Assembly (NCBI GenBank): GCA_030848705.1
Contig: CM061238.1
Span: forward strand, 45,485,133 to 45,549,132
DNA: 64,000 bases
DNA from: Heracleum sosnowskyi
Taxonomy: Eukaryota; Streptophyta; Magnoliopsida; Apiales; Apiaceae
Direction: 5' to 3'
Part shown: positions 30,003 to 42,700 of the stretch, in pieces
How the letters are laid out: each line of letters starts with the position of its first letter
Numbering within the stretch: the first letter of the stretch is position 1
Notes under the pieces: model-generated
The model's input: only the letters and a program-made list of their open reading frames with translations
What the model was told of the DNA's origin: nothing
The model's database searches: none
Program-made: the position numbers and the translations under genes

Positions 30003-32868
30003 TGAATTTGAAGACGTATTTCCAGAAGACCTTCCAGGATTACCACCTGATAGGGAGATAGAATTCACTATCGAATTAGCTCCAGGGACGGCGCCGGTTT
30101 CGAAGGCCCCGTACCGGTTAACTCCAGTAGAAATGAAAGAGTTAGCCATTCAATTGCAGGAATTGTTAGACAAGGGAATGATAAGACCCAGTGTGTCACC
30201 ATGGGGTGCACCAGTGTTTTTTGTGAAAAAGAAGGATGGTAGCTTGAGATTATGCATAGACTATCGAGAACTAAACAAGTTAACCATTAAGAACCGATAT
30301 CCTTTGCCAAGGATTGATGATTTGTTTGACCAATTGAAAGACGCGGTTCATTTCTCCAAGATTGACCTAAGGACTGGATATCACCAGTTAAAGATAAAAC
30401 CTGAGGATATACCCAAGACTGCATTTCACACTAGGTATGGGCACTACGAGTTTTTAGTAATGTCGTTTGGGCTGACGATTGGCCCGGCAGCTTTCATGGA
30501 CCTAATGAATAGAGTCTTCAAGCGGTATTTGGACAAGTGTGTCATAGTTTTTATCGATGATATTTTAGTCTACTCTAAGACAGAGGAAGAACATGCAGAA
30601 CACTTGAGGATAGTGTTACAGACGCTGAGAAAGGAGAAGTTATATGCCAAGTTCTCCAAGTGTGAGTTTTGGCTAAGGGAAGTACAGTTTCTAGGTCATG
30701 TGGTCAGCAGTGAATGAGTACTGGTTGACCCTACTAAGATAGAAGCCGTTTCAAATTGGGAAAGACCAACCACCCCGGCTAAGGTGAGAAGTTTTGTAGG
30801 CTTAGCTGGGTATTATCGGAGATTTGTGCAAGATTTTGCTAGAATAGCAGCCCCACTGACCCGACTTACCCGAAAGACTGAGAAGTTTGAATGGACTGAG
30901 AAATGCGAGAAGAGTTTTCAGGAATTGAAAAGGAGGCTAGTTACTGCCCATGTACTGGCACTACCAGACGGAAAGGGGAATTTCGTGATCTACAGTGACG
31001 CATCACACAAAGGGTTAGGATGTGTGCTTATGCAACACGAAAGGGTGATTGCATATGCTTCCAGGCAGTTGAAGGAATATGAGAGTAGATACCCTACCCA
31101 TGATTTGGAATTAGCAGCAATAGTTTTCGCCTTAAAGATTTGGAGGCACTACTTATATGGAGAAAAGTGTGAGATCTACACCGACCATAAGAGCCTTAAG
31201 TATATTTTCACTCAGAAGGAGCTCAATATGAGACAAAGGAGATGGTTAGAGTTAATCAAAGATTATGATTGCGAGATTATTTACCACCCAGGGAAGGCCA
31301 ATGTGGTGGCTGATGCCCTTAGTAGAAAAGAGAGACTCAAAATGATAACCTCCTTAGAGAAGTTAATCTAAGAGTTCGAAAAGATGGAGATTGAGGTTAA
31401 AATAACCGGAGATGGTACGGAGAAATTATTTGAAATCGCACTACAATCGGAGTTGCTACAAAAGATCAAATTATGTCAAGAACGTATGATGAGTGAAGGG
31501 AAAGAGCTAATGACATGAGAGGAATTAAGGACTGAAAGGGATGATAAGGGAATCATGAGGTATACGTACCGAATTTGGATTCCTAATGTTCAGGAATTAA
31601 AGGATGAGATTTTACACGAGAGTCATAGCTCAAGATATTCAATTCACCCAGGAAGTACCAAGATGTATAGGGATCTGAAAGAGTATTATTGGTGGCCTAA
31701 CATGAAGAAGGACGTAACAGAGTGGGTAAGCAAATGCTTGACCTGCCAAAGAGTAAAGGCGGAACACCAGAGACCTGGTGGACTCTTACGACCCCTGGAG
31801 ATTCCAGAGTGGAAATGGGAACAAATAGCCATGGACTTTGTAGTAGGGTTGCCACGAACCAAAGCTAATCACGATGCCATATGGGTAATCGTAGACCGGT
31901 TGACGAAGTCAGCCCACTTTCTTCCGATCAATGAAAGGTACACTGTTGATAGACTAGTGGATATTTATCTGAAAGAGATTGTGGCGCGACATGGAGTTCC
32001 AGTCGCCATTGTGTCAGACCGAGACCCTAGATTTAACTCTAGATTTTGGAGAAGCTTTAAAGAATGTGTAGGAACCAAGCTAAACACGAGTACCGCTTAC
32101 CATCCCCAGACGGATGGGCAAAGTGAAAGGACTATCCAAACATTAGAGGATATGTTGAGAGTTTGTGCCATAGATTTCAAAGGAAATTGGGATGGCCACC
32201 TACCCCTGATTGAGTTTTCCTACAACAACAGTTTTCATGCAAGCATCGGGATGCCCCCGTATGAGGCCTCGTATGGAAGAAGATGTCGATCCCCCTTGTA
32301 TTGGGATGAAGTTGGAGAGCGAAAGATGCTCGGGCCCGAAGTGGTCCAACAGACTAAGGATGCAATAGACCTTATCAAAGGACGGTTGGTAGCAGCCCAG
32401 GACAGACAAAAGAAATATGCAGATTTGGCCTGAAAAGACAAGGAATATGAAGTTGGAGATCTTGTGTTGTTAAAGGTATCCCCGTGGAAAGGATTGATGA
32501 GATTCGGAAAGAAAGGGAAATTAAGCCCCAGATATATTGGACCGTTCGAGATCTTGAGGCGCATCGGGGAAGTAGCTTAAGAGCTAGCCTTGCCCCCAAA
32601 CCTGCATCAAGTTCACAACGTGTTCCACGTGTCCATGTTAAGGAAGTACAATCCGGATGCCAGACACGTGGTAGAATACGAACAAGTAGACATACAACCA
32701 GACCTGTCATACATCGAGCAACCGGTGGAGATCATCGACCGAAAGGACCAAGTGCTAAGGAACAAGGTTATAAAGCTGGTGAGAGTTTTGTGGAGAAATC
32801 ATAATGTTGAAGAATCCACTTGGGAACTAGAGAGCGCAATGCTAGAAGAGTACCCTCATCTATTTTGA
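29993..32868 (+). pseudogene. pol: Pol of G2a: RT, RNase H, integrase, chromodomain, with five stops
   Basis: One reading frame throughout, broken by TGA 30715, TAA 31369, TGA 31516, TGA 32431 and TAA 32578. The RT starts at IVNEFEDVFPEDLPGLPPDR, with LCIDYRELNK and FIDDILVYSK near 30550. RNase H has VIYSDASHKGLG and YTDHKSLKY. The integrase has an HHCC head, then DFVVGLPR, VSDRDPRF and HPQTDGQSERTIQTLE. The tail (VLWRNHNVEESTWELESAM) is chromodomain-like, which in chromoviruses steers insertion to heterochromatin. The protease is missing. Since only stops interrupt it, decay is moderate. Confidence 0.93.
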
Positions 32869-32890
32869 CTTGATTCCGGGACGGAATCCT

Positions 32891-32906
32891 TTTAAGTAGG
32901 GGAAAC
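32891..32906 (+). other. Polypurine tract of G2a
   Basis: TTTAAGTAGGGGAAAC precedes the LTR start TGTAATATCCC at 32907. Confidence 0.82.
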
Positions 32907-35668
32907 TGTAATATCCCAAAATTTTGTAATATTTGAAACCCTAATGAATAGTAAATTTACTGAAGAAAATATTTTTTCAGACCACACTATGTGGATGACA
33001 TGGAATGAATGTTTTGAAGTTATATTATTGATGTATAAGGAGAATAAGTGAATGCAAACGCAATCAGAATCAGGAGATTCCCATTCGAATTTTAAATCAC
33101 TATTCATCGGACAATCGAGGATGTATTGATTTGATCGTTTTGAGAAAGTATGTAGAATGAGAAATCCATAATCACATATTAAACCAAGGTTATGAAAAGA
33201 TCAAGGAAGTATCTCCTATCATTGGTACAGAGAAACGTTTTTAAAATCACTTGAACCTATCGCAAAACTTAGTGACAAAACAAAAGCGTAACGAATTATG
33301 GATTAAACCCTAACCAAAGGAGAAGTATCATATAAGATCATCAAGTGCAACATATAATAGGATTGATGATACAAATTATGACATAAGCATGACACAGGAG
33401 GATGACATAGGTGATGACAAGGTGATGAATCACCACCTTGTCACCACTTTCACCACAAAACCACCAATGCTTGACATGTGTCCATGGGATGACAAAATAA
33501 ATTAGAGACCACACAATTAAATGGCATGTATTTAGTGTTAATTAGACAAAAATAAAAGAAAATAAAAATCAAAAGAGATGCATCAAAGAAGAAGCAAAAC
33601 ATTCGGCCCTTTCTTGTTCAACAAAGCTTAAGAAATTTTTCTACAAGTTCTACTCCACCATAAATCATGATCTTGGACTCTAAATTATCCTCATACATAG
33701 ACTAAGGTAAATCCTTGATCCTAGCTTCATCCATGGATGTTATCATGCTCAAATTATGAGCCAAAGTTGATGATGAATAGTGAAATGAATAGTAATGTTT
33801 GATTTTCTTGTTTTGATCTTGAAGTTTTAGGCTTGTAAAGGATAATCAAGGAGCAAGGAAGAGTATACTAGCAATTTATAGTCTTTATTAAGTACCAAGG
33901 AAGGTATAAACCCTCTCACACTTGTGTTTATACTTTGATATTAGTGATTAAATTGTTAATGATTAGTGATAGTGTGATGTAGAAGTGATTTACATGTTAA
34001 GTATGATGTTTAGTGGATTGGTTGATGGTTGAACTTGTGAATAATATTATGAACTTGTTTAGACAGAAATAAGTTGGTTTAGATGAGAACCTTGAGTTAT
34101 GATTGCTTGGGTATTGATTGGTGGATTTATTGAAGTGTTTTAAACACGGGAATCACGATTAAGCGTCGTTACCATGTCGGATTTTCCTTAGGAAGTTTGG
34201 ACAGAGACCAAGGTTACCTTCTAGACATAACCATAAGACTTTCTGACCATGATCATGTAGGTCTTGGGTTTTAGTTTATTTTGGCGAAAGAATCGTATCG
34301 TTTTTAGGAGAAACACCCGTTTTAGTGAAAGCGGTTTCGGATAACTAAGTAGTTCACTATATGAACTTTGAGCTTGTGATCAAACCCTTTAAAAATAGAA
34401 TTGGGTCGTGTTATTAAAGTGGATACTAGAATGGACAGTTAGGAAAGGAACCGAGAAGGTTTCGTGTTAAAAAGATGATTTTTTGATTTTATAAAAATGC
34501 GGGAACAAAAGTTGTGCGAGTGAAATACCCTTAAGGGGATGGTTAAAACGATGAGTTAGTAATGGTAAAGTACTTGGGTTTTGTGAATAGATTTCCACCC
34601 AAACTTTTGACTTAGGAGTTTACGGAATGTCATGAGGTTATAGGTGACCAAGAGCGAGACATTTGATTTTCATTAATAGAACTTTAGTGCTTAAGTTAAT
34701 AGCACTTTCATTGGTTCTAGGGGACTCATTGTGTATTGTGTATCTTATTACAGATCGACGAGCCCACTCCCAAGCCCCCACCACCACTTCACCGAGACAC
34801 CATGGCATGTTTTCAAACCCTACATCTAATAGAGATGCTGTTGTGATTTAATGTTGTGTTTGTGATATATTCTGCTTTAATGCTGTGAATAGAATTATAA
34901 ATTGATTACGCTTTTGATAAAAATCTTTGTGAGATATAAGGTTTATATGTTAAGTAAATACTAGATATAAACCAAGGTTTTTAAAGGCTCTAAGGGTAGA
35001 GCACTCGTATGATGATTTTAAAACATTAGACCGGGAGTCCAATTTATTATTTTGTCTTGATTATACTGTTAGAAGCTGGAGGGTTCCAGAGACAGCTATA
35101 TTTTAAAATGTTGATTAAATATTACAATATATATATTATTGGATATTTAATGTGAGATATTTAAATAATATTATTATATATTATTTGAATATTTATTTAA
35201 TTAAGTGAATATTATTTTGGATATTCACTTAAGTGGAATTATATTGAATAATAATTCAATATTTATTATTTGAATATTTATTTAATTAAGTGAATATTAT
35301 TTTGGATATTCACTTAAGTGGAATTATATTGAATAATAATTCAATATTTATTATTTGAATATTTATTTAATTAAGTGAATATTATTTTGGATATTCACTT
35401 AAGTGGAATTATATTCAATAATAATTCAATATTTATTATTTGAATATTTATTTAATTAAGTGAATATTATTTTGGATATTCACTTAAGTGGAATTATATT
35501 GAATAATAATTCAATATTTATTATTTCAATATTTATTAAATATTCCAAAAATGATTTAAAAATCATAAGAACCTTATTTAGATATTAGGTAAGGTTCCAA
35601 CAATTATTGAAAAGATTTTCTAATCTTAAAAAGATTTATGTGATTATAGTAGGGGTTCCCAACTACTT
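32907..35668 (+). repeat. G2a 3' LTR, truncated
   Basis: It starts TGTAATATCCCAAAATTTTG, as does the solo LTR at 36122, and aligns with it until GGTTCCCAACTACTTTT near 35667. There it switches to copia-like DNA. About 1.3 kb of LTR 3' end is missing. It contains the four-copy 85-bp array. Confidence 0.88.
35181..35520. repeat. Four 85-bp tandem units in the G2a LTR
   Basis: TTATTTGAAT recurs exactly every 85 bases at 35181, 35266, 35351, 35436 and (diverged) 35521. Each unit holds two imperfect palindromes, one around GTGAATATT...ATATTCAC and one around TTGAATAATAATTCAA. The units are almost identical, so amplification is recent. Confidence 0.92.
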
Positions 35669-35797
35669 TTTATTTGGTTGATTTGATTTCGGACAAGAAC
35701 ACAAATAATTATCCGCAAACGAAATCGAATAATTGGTGAGTATCGTATTCAACCCCCCCCCCCTCCCCTCCCCTTCTACGATACTTTGGACCTAACA
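35669..35797 (+). repeat. 3' tail of a Sirevirus-type LTR (fragment)
   Basis: The end GTATTCAAC, a C-rich run, CTTCTAC and GGACCTAACA matches the LTR tails of families A and B. No PBS follows, so it is the end of a 3' or solo LTR. The rest was lost at the junction with the G2a LTR. Confidence 0.7.
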
Positions 35798-35985
35798 GTC
35801 AAGCATACCATAAAATATGAAATAAAATGGTACAAAGTACTATGACACTCAAGCACATAAACATGTGGGAATTAGCTTAATATAAAATATTCAAGAAGCT
35901 TCCATTGGTATGAAAAGACCGATAAATACGTAACGAAGCGACAAACCCATTTCTTGAGATTTTCTTTAAATAATCCTTAAAAAAA
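35798..35985. other. Short unassigned spacer
   Basis: 188 bp between the LTR fragment and the foldback element, with no ORF or recognised repeat. The last eight bases, TAAAAAAA (35978-35985), recur at 53273-53280 and are the likely duplication of the foldback MITE. Confidence 0.5.
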
Positions 35986-36325
35986 GAGTAAAGTGCACTT
36001 TGTGTACTCGCACTTTAGTCAAGACACCACTTGCAATACTATAGTTCAAAATCGAGCATTTGTAATATCAATGTTTGTATTTTACTGCACTTTATTGCAT
36101 TCCGTTAACTGAGATTAACTCTGTAATATCCCAAAATTTTGTAATATTTTGAAACCCTGATGAATAGTAAATTCTGCTGATGAAAATATTTTCAGACCAC
36201 CCTATATGGGAAACATGGAATGGATGTTTCGAAGTTATATTATTGATGTATATGGAGAATAAGTGAATGCAAACGCAATCAGAATCAGAAGATTTCCATT
36301 CGAGTTTTAAATCACTATTCACTGG

Positions 36326-37442
36326 TGAAAGGCATATGTCTAGGCCTATTTGTAAACACCGAGGATTCTACTCAACTTTAATTAAGATGTAATAAGTAAA
36401 TAATAAAAATCAAATGTCACAGGAATCTCAGAAGATTATATCTATCAAAGAATGAAGATGAAAGTCATCTACAGACTTGAAGTGATTCTACATTGAAAGA
36501 AGCTCAATTTATTGATCAAGCCTCAGTGAAGTATTCAAGCTCAGTGGATTTATTAAAGTGACGGAGATTTCAAGTGGTGACAGAAAAAGATACTGGTTAC
36601 GGAGTTCTTGAATGAGAAGGAAGTGAATCACTGCTTAAAGTCAAACAGATAAAGAACAGACATTGTCGTTAGTCACTCATGAACCAGACAGTGCATCGAG
36701 TGTCAACGTACTATTGTGTTTGTTATTTATCTAAGTTTTAAGTGATTCTGGAATTGTTTGAGAAGTCAACTAATTCTATTTATTCTCTTATAAATAATTA
36801 ATATTATTAAGTATATTATTTATTAATTTAATTCTGCAAAGAATTAATTTAATACATAATTTATTTAGTTAATTATTTAAATTAGAATAAATTTGAACTA
36901 GGAAGACTTAGGTTTGAACTAGGAAGATCATGTGTTCAGTATAAAGACAAGGCAACAGAAGACATTACTTTATCATTCCATTTACAAAAAAAGACACAGA
37001 AGATCAAAACATTACATTCCTTCACAGTCTTTACTCCTCAACTGTCCGAGCATTCATTTTCTACCAGTGAACTTAATTCTTGTTTGTTTGTAACATTTAA
37101 TCCTTGAGAATCAATTCACTTGTACTGCTTTGACTTTCTAGCGGATCATAATCCCTAGATTTTATATCGAACTACTTTTTAGTATTCGATCCTTTTTATT
37201 ACAAAAATAGATAAATTCATGTCGAATTTATTCTAGATTTGTTTTATCAAGTTCTTTGTAATCAGTGATCAAAATTGTAACACCCCTCAAGTTTAATAGA
37301 GTTTCTATTTAACTTGAATATTGTTTCAGTTTTTATTCCGCATTAATTTGTTCTAAATTGTTTAATCTTAAAAGAACAAATTTCGATAAAACGGTATAGT
37401 TTGTATTCAACCCCCCTTCTACAAACTTATCAGGACCTAACA
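36326..37442 (+). repeat. 5' LTR of B, with internal deletion
   Basis: It runs from TGAAAGGCAT to GGACCTAACA, 1117 bp. Between AGGAAGA and TCATGTG (about 36927/36928) it lacks 212 bp present in the 3' LTR. The lost part is the cluster of AGGAAGACT/AGTCTTCC motifs. Confidence 0.95.
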
Positions 37443-37444
37443 AT

Positions 37445-37457
37445 TGGCATCAGAGCC
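37445..37457 (+). other. Primer-binding site of B
   Basis: TGGCATCAGAGCC follows the LTR by two bases. It differs from the usual TGGTATCAGAGCC by one base and so would form a mismatch with initiator tRNA-Met. Confidence 0.82.
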
Positions 37458-37544
37458 TTTTGATTGATATACAAATCAAAGATCCAATTGTTTTGAGATT
37501 TTTCTTAAACTCTGATTTTTTATTTTTCCTAAAAATCTCAAAAG

Positions 37545-39638
37545 ATGTCTACTACACAGAAAGTGGGTACAGTCAAAATCTCAATGTTCAGCAAGGAGCA
37601 TTATCCAATGTGGAAGAAGAAAATGCTTCTATTTCTTAAGGTTGCAAATCCTAAATACATTGATGTGCTGAAGAACGGTCCCAAAGTCCCTATGATTATT
37701 GAGGGAGAACTCATTGAGAATAATGTTGTTACTAGGGTTGCTAGAATGTACCCTAAAGATGCCAAGGATTACACTCCTGATGAGAAAGAGGATGTTACCT
37801 TGGATTCCTGTCTTCAGTTGATCCTTATTGATTGTCTTGATCCTATCATGCATAATCATGTCCTAAATTGTGATACTGCCAAACACATTTGGGGAACCAT
37901 AGAGATAATCAATGAGGGGACAGAGGAAGTTAGGGAGAATATGCTGGAAATTCTCACCTCACAATATGAGCATTTCAGATCAAACCCTGGTGAAGGTATC
38001 TCTCAGGTTTTTGAGAGATACAACAAATTAATCAATGATCTGAATCTCAATGGGAAGCACTACACCAACAAGGAGATTAACAAGAAGTTCCTTCTTACAC
38101 TTCCACCTCATTTGGAGCACAAAATATCTGCCATTAGAGAAGCAAGAGATATGAATGAGATTGCTTTGGAGAGATTGTATGGTGTTCTGAAGACCTATGA
38201 GCTAGAGCAGATTCAACAAAGGGAGCTGTATGGAACTGGGAAGATTGTTAGTACTTCTACTGCACTGGCTGCTGAAGTCCCACAGAAACTGGAAGTGAAG
38301 ACTGTTCAACCTTCCAGTTCTAACATGAATGTCATTGATGCTGAATATGGATTAACATCCATTGATCAATCTGGTGGTGACTTCTATTCTTTAGAAGAAC
38401 TTGATCAGCTGGAGGATGGTGATTTGGCTTTGATAGTCAGGAAGTTTGGGAAGTTCAGATTCAAGAGGAATCCCAATCTTAAGTTCAGGCCCAGATTTCA
38501 GAGAGGTGGATCTTCCTCTTCAAGTGGCACAAGGGGTGGCTACAAAACTGGAACTGTGGAAAGGAGCACAATCAGATGCTACAATTGCAATGAGTTGGGT
38601 CACTTTGCTACTGAATGCAGAAAGCCAAAGCAAGTGACTAGAAACACATTTGATTCTAGCAAGAAGAACAAGATTGGGAAAGCCTATGTTGCTGAGGGAA
38701 AGAGTTGGGATGACACTGACAGTGATGAAGAAGCAGGTGAGATTGGGAACCTTGCTTTAGTGGCTAAAGAGACAAGCACTTCATCTGCATACATGTCAAA
38801 GGTAAAGTTTACTGATACTGAAATGATTCTTCATCTTGGTGGCACCTTAGATTGTGCACGCACTGAAAATGATAGAATAATTCTTTTAAACACAAATCTT
38901 GAAAATGAGATAAAAGAATTAAAACTAGTGCATGTTAATCAGGATGAACTTGTTGAGAAAATAGCTTTTCTTGAGAATAGGGTTAAATGTTATATTCAAC
39001 TGGAAACCATTCTTAAGAAAGAGATTAGTGAGCTGAAGACTAAAGCCAATGCTTACTTTAATTCTTGCAAGACTGCTAAAGAGATTCTCAATAAACAAGC
39101 TATGGGTAATCATGTCAGTATAGGTTATGATTATAATGAGGCCATTGGATTGCTTGGAATTAATTCCCCTTGTAGAGTCAGATCTGAAGGAAGGGGTGTT
39201 CCATATGTGCTTAAGGGTATTGAAACACCCTTCTGTAAGGAGTCCGAAGCAGAACCTCTGAATGAAGACTCTATCATCATTGCAGAGGAGATTCGTGAAG
39301 AAGATCTTGCTTTGGAAGTTGCTCAGTCCAAAAAGTGTATATCTGATATTCCAGTCAAAGTTGCTACAACTAAAAAGACTAAGTCAGATATCCATAAGTT
39401 GGATCAAAACAACTGTAGAAATAACATGCCTGCTGTTAATTCTTCTCATAAAGCATGTGGTGTGATTAATTGCATGTCTTGTGCTTTTAATGTTATGTAT
39501 GCTTACTTTAATAAAAAGCATGTATCTAAAGATAAGACTGCTCCACGCCAACATGTTAATAATAAGAAGCATGTTAAAGCTAAGACTACTAGTCCTCCCA
39601 AGACTAGAGTGGATTCATTTATCCCTAAGCCTACTTAG
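37545..39638 (+). CDS. gag: Gag of B (premature stop near the end)
   Basis: 697 codons from an ATG about 100 bp after the LTR. The gag core occupies about residues 10-230 (MWKKKMLLFLKVANP; KHIWGTIEIINEGTEEVRE; LERLYGVLKTYELE). One zinc knuckle, CYNCNELGHFATEC, is near residue 345, and a coiled coil follows. TAG at 39636 interrupts the frame, which stays open to TAA at 39783 through GPNQIWAPKKV, matching WVPK at the end of A2 gag. The stop is thus probably a mutation removing about 48 residues. Unlike A2, a clear second CX2CX4HX4C knuckle is absent; a Cys-containing stretch near residue 640 occupies that region. Confidence 0.92.
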   Translation: MSTTQKVGTVKISMFSKEHYPMWKKKMLLFLKVANPKYIDVLKNGPKVPMIIEGELIENNVVTRVARMYPKDAKDYTPDEKEDVTLDSCLQLILIDCLDPIMHNHVLNCDTAKHIWGTIEIINEGTEEVRENMLEILTSQYEHFRSNPGEGISQVFERYNKLINDLNLNGKHYTNKEINKKFLLTLPPHLEHKISAIREARDMNEIALERLYGVLKTYELEQIQQRELYGTGKIVSTSTALAAEVPQKLEVKTVQPSSSNMNVIDAEYGLTSIDQSGGDFYSLEELDQLEDGDLALIVRKFGKFRFKRNPNLKFRPRFQRGGSSSSSGTRGGYKTGTVERSTIRCYNCNELGHFATECRKPKQVTRNTFDSSKKNKIGKAYVAEGKSWDDTDSDEEAGEIGNLALVAKETSTSSAYMSKVKFTDTEMILHLGGTLDCARTENDRIILLNTNLENEIKELKLVHVNQDELVEKIAFLENRVKCYIQLETILKKEISELKTKANAYFNSCKTAKEILNKQAMGNHVSIGYDYNEAIGLLGINSPCRVRSEGRGVPYVLKGIETPFCKESEAEPLNEDSIIIAEEIREEDLALEVAQSKKCISDIPVKVATTKKTKSDIHKLDQNNCRNNMPAVNSSHKACGVINCMSCAFNVMYAYFNKKHVSKDKTAPRQHVNNKKHVKAKTTSPPKTRVDSFIPKPT

Positions 39639-39763
39639 AAATGTGTTAAGGCTGGCTATAAATGGAAACGCTCTTTTGTGAAAGAGGATGAAGTAGTTGT
39701 AGCTAAAAAGGTTGTTTTGCCTGACAAAGGCCAGTTCTTTAAGTATGCCGGACCTAATCAAAT

Positions 39764-42700
39764 TTGGGCTCCGAAGAAGGTCTAATCAATTTGATATTGC
39801 AGGGAGTTAAACAGGTAAACCGTGTTATGTGGATTCTTGACAGTGGCTGTTCAAGGCATATGACCGGAGATAGAGCCCTGCTATCAGATTTGGTTGAGAA
39901 AGCTGGCCCAGTAGTTACCTTTGGAGATAACAGCAAGGGTATTACGAAAGGATATGGCTGTTTGAAGTTTGGAAATGTTATCATTGAAGATATATCATTT
40001 GTGGAAGGTCTGAGATTCAATCTTCTCAGCATCAGTCATTTCTGTGACAGAGGATATGCTGTTTCCTTTGAAAGAGAGAAATGTCAGATCCTTCACAAGA
40101 AGAATGGAAAGCCTACTCTTCAAGGAGTAAGGAAAGGTGACTTGTTCATAGCTGATCTGCACTCTGATTCTCAAGATGAAGTTAGATGTTTCTATGCTAA
40201 AGCTTCATCAGATGAGAGTTGGCTATGGCACAAGAAGATGTCTCACCTTAACTTCAAAACCATGAACTCTTTAGTCAAGAGGGAATTGGTTAGAGGTTTG
40301 CCTCAGATGGAATTTACACAGGAAGGACTGTGTGAGGCATGTCAGAAAGGAAAGTCAAAGAAAGCTTCTCACAAGGGCACTGACACATCATCAATAACTG
40401 AACCACTTCAGCTACTGCACATGGATTTGTTTGGTCCAGTTAATGTGATGTCCATGTCAAAGAAACAATATGCACTTGTGATTGTTGATGACTTTTCTAA
40501 ATATACATGGGTTTTATTCCTACATTCCAAGGATGAGACCCCACACCTGGTGATTGACCATATAAAGTTGATTGAGCTGGATTCTAGATTCCCTTTGAGA
40601 GACATAAGGTCAGATAATGGTACTGAATCCAAGAATGCAATTCTAAATGACTTTTGTGCTGATAAAGGAATAACAAGACAGTATTCTGCCCCTAGAACTC
40701 CTCAACAAAATGGAGTAGTGGAAAGAAAGAATCGTACATTGATTGAAGCTGCAAGGACTATGTTAAGTGAGTCTAAACTTCCAATGTACTTTTGGGCTGA
40801 AGCAGCTAATACAGCTTGTTATACTCAGAATCGAACTTTAATCAACAAGGACTTAATGAAGACTCCGTATGAGATCATGAACAACAAGAAACCAACTGTC
40901 AAGTACTTTCATGTATTTGGAGCAAAATGCTTTGTGCTTTTAGATGACAATGTTAAACGTGGCAAGTTTGAGGCCAAGGCACAAGAAGCTATTTTTGTTG
41001 GTTATTCCAGAAGATCTTACAGAGTCTACTTGGTTGGTAGTCACACATTAAAGGAAAGTGTCAATGTTACTTTTGATGACACTAAGCTCCCTAATATCCA
41101 AAAAGAAGACACATCTGAAAAGCTAAAGTTTGATGACTTGCCAGACTCAGAATCAGATGATGTAGCCCCACCTGAAGTTATTGCTGGTAATGATAATAAC
41201 AATGATGATAATGATCATGGTGGTGGTGGTGGTGGTGGTGGAAACACTGGTAACAATGGAGATACCACCAACACTGGAGAAGAATCATCAAGGCAATCAA
41301 GCAACAACTCAGGGGGAGCAAATGAAGAATCATCTAGTCACTCACAACATCAAAGTGAATTTCAAGGCGAATCATCAAGATCAAATCTTCCTAGACAGTC
41401 TGTATGGAATAGAGCTCATCCTTTTGAGCTGATCATTGGTGATCCAGAGGTTGGAGTTAAAACTAGAAGTGCTACTCAGAATGAATGTCACTATTCAGCA
41501 TTTCTATCTGAAATGGAGCCAAAGAAAACTGAGGAGGCACTGACTGATCCAGATTAGGTGATTGCTATGCAAGATGAACTCAATCAGTTTGAACAACAGC
41601 AAGTCTGGAAGCTGGTACCCAGGCCAAAGAACAAGAAAGTAGTTGGTACAAGATGGGTATACAGAAACAAGCTAGATGAGGATGGCATTGTTACAAGGAA
41701 CAAGGCAAGACTGGTTGCACAAGGGTATTCACAAGCTGAAGGCATTGATTATGATGAAACCTATGCACCAGTGGCTAGACTTGAGGCCATCAGGATGTTC
41801 TTAGCATTTGTGGCTTATTCCAAGTTTAAAGTCTATCAAATGGATGTTAAGAGTGCATTCCTGAATGGTGAGCTTGATGAAGAAGTGTATGTGGAACAGC
41901 CCCCTGGCTTTGAAAATCAGGAGCTGCTGGACTTTGTGTACTTTCTCTTCAAGGCTATCTATGGTCTCAAACAAGCCCCAAGAAAATGGTATGACACTCT
42001 CTCTGGTTTTCTTTTAGAAAATGGTTTTGTTAGAGGTATCATAGACAAAACTCTTTTTTCAAAGAAACATAAAGGTGATATGATATTAGTCCAAGTCTAT
42101 GTGGATGACATCATATTTGGGTCTACTAATGATGATCTCTGTAAGAGATTTGCTAAGCTAATGCAGAGTAAGTTTGAAATGAGTATGATGGGTGAGCTGA
42201 AGTTCTTTCTTGGATTGCAAGTAAGTCAAAGGTCAAATGGTATATTTATTTGTCAATCCAAGTATCTCAAAGAACTCCTCAAGAAATATCACATGGAGGA
42301 TTCAGCATCAGCAAGGACTCCATCTTCAACAGCAATCAAACTTGGAGCTTCTGACAAATCTATCAAGGTAGATGTTACAAGCTACAGAGGTATGATTGGC
42401 TCCTTACTCTATCTTACTGCTAGTAGACCAGATATTATGTATGCTACATGCTTGTGTGCAAGGTTCCAAGCGGACCCTAGAGATGTACATCTCGTTGCTG
42501 TGAAAAGAATCTTGAGATATCTTAAGGGTACACCTAATCTAGGTATCTGGTACCCTAAAGATTCTGATTTTAATCTTATTGGATATACAGATTCTGACTA
42601 TGCAGGTAGTGTTGTTGATAGAAAGAGCACCTCCGGGAGTTGTCAATTTCTAGGAGGTAGGTTGATTTCCTGGTATAGCAAGAAACAGCAAACAGTTTCC

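Larger units (their letters stand above)
29287..35668 (+). mobile_element. Chromodomain Ty3/gypsy element G2a, 5' end missing
   Basis: The body starts inside gag at 29287 and runs through pol, a polypurine tract and a 3' LTR (32907 to about 35668). The 5' LTR, PBS and gag start are replaced by the inverted G2b LTR. Gag is fused to RT by deletion of the zinc knuckle and protease, and pol has five in-frame stops. The 3' LTR loses its last kilobase where a copia LTR tail begins. This copy is dead. Confidence 0.88.
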
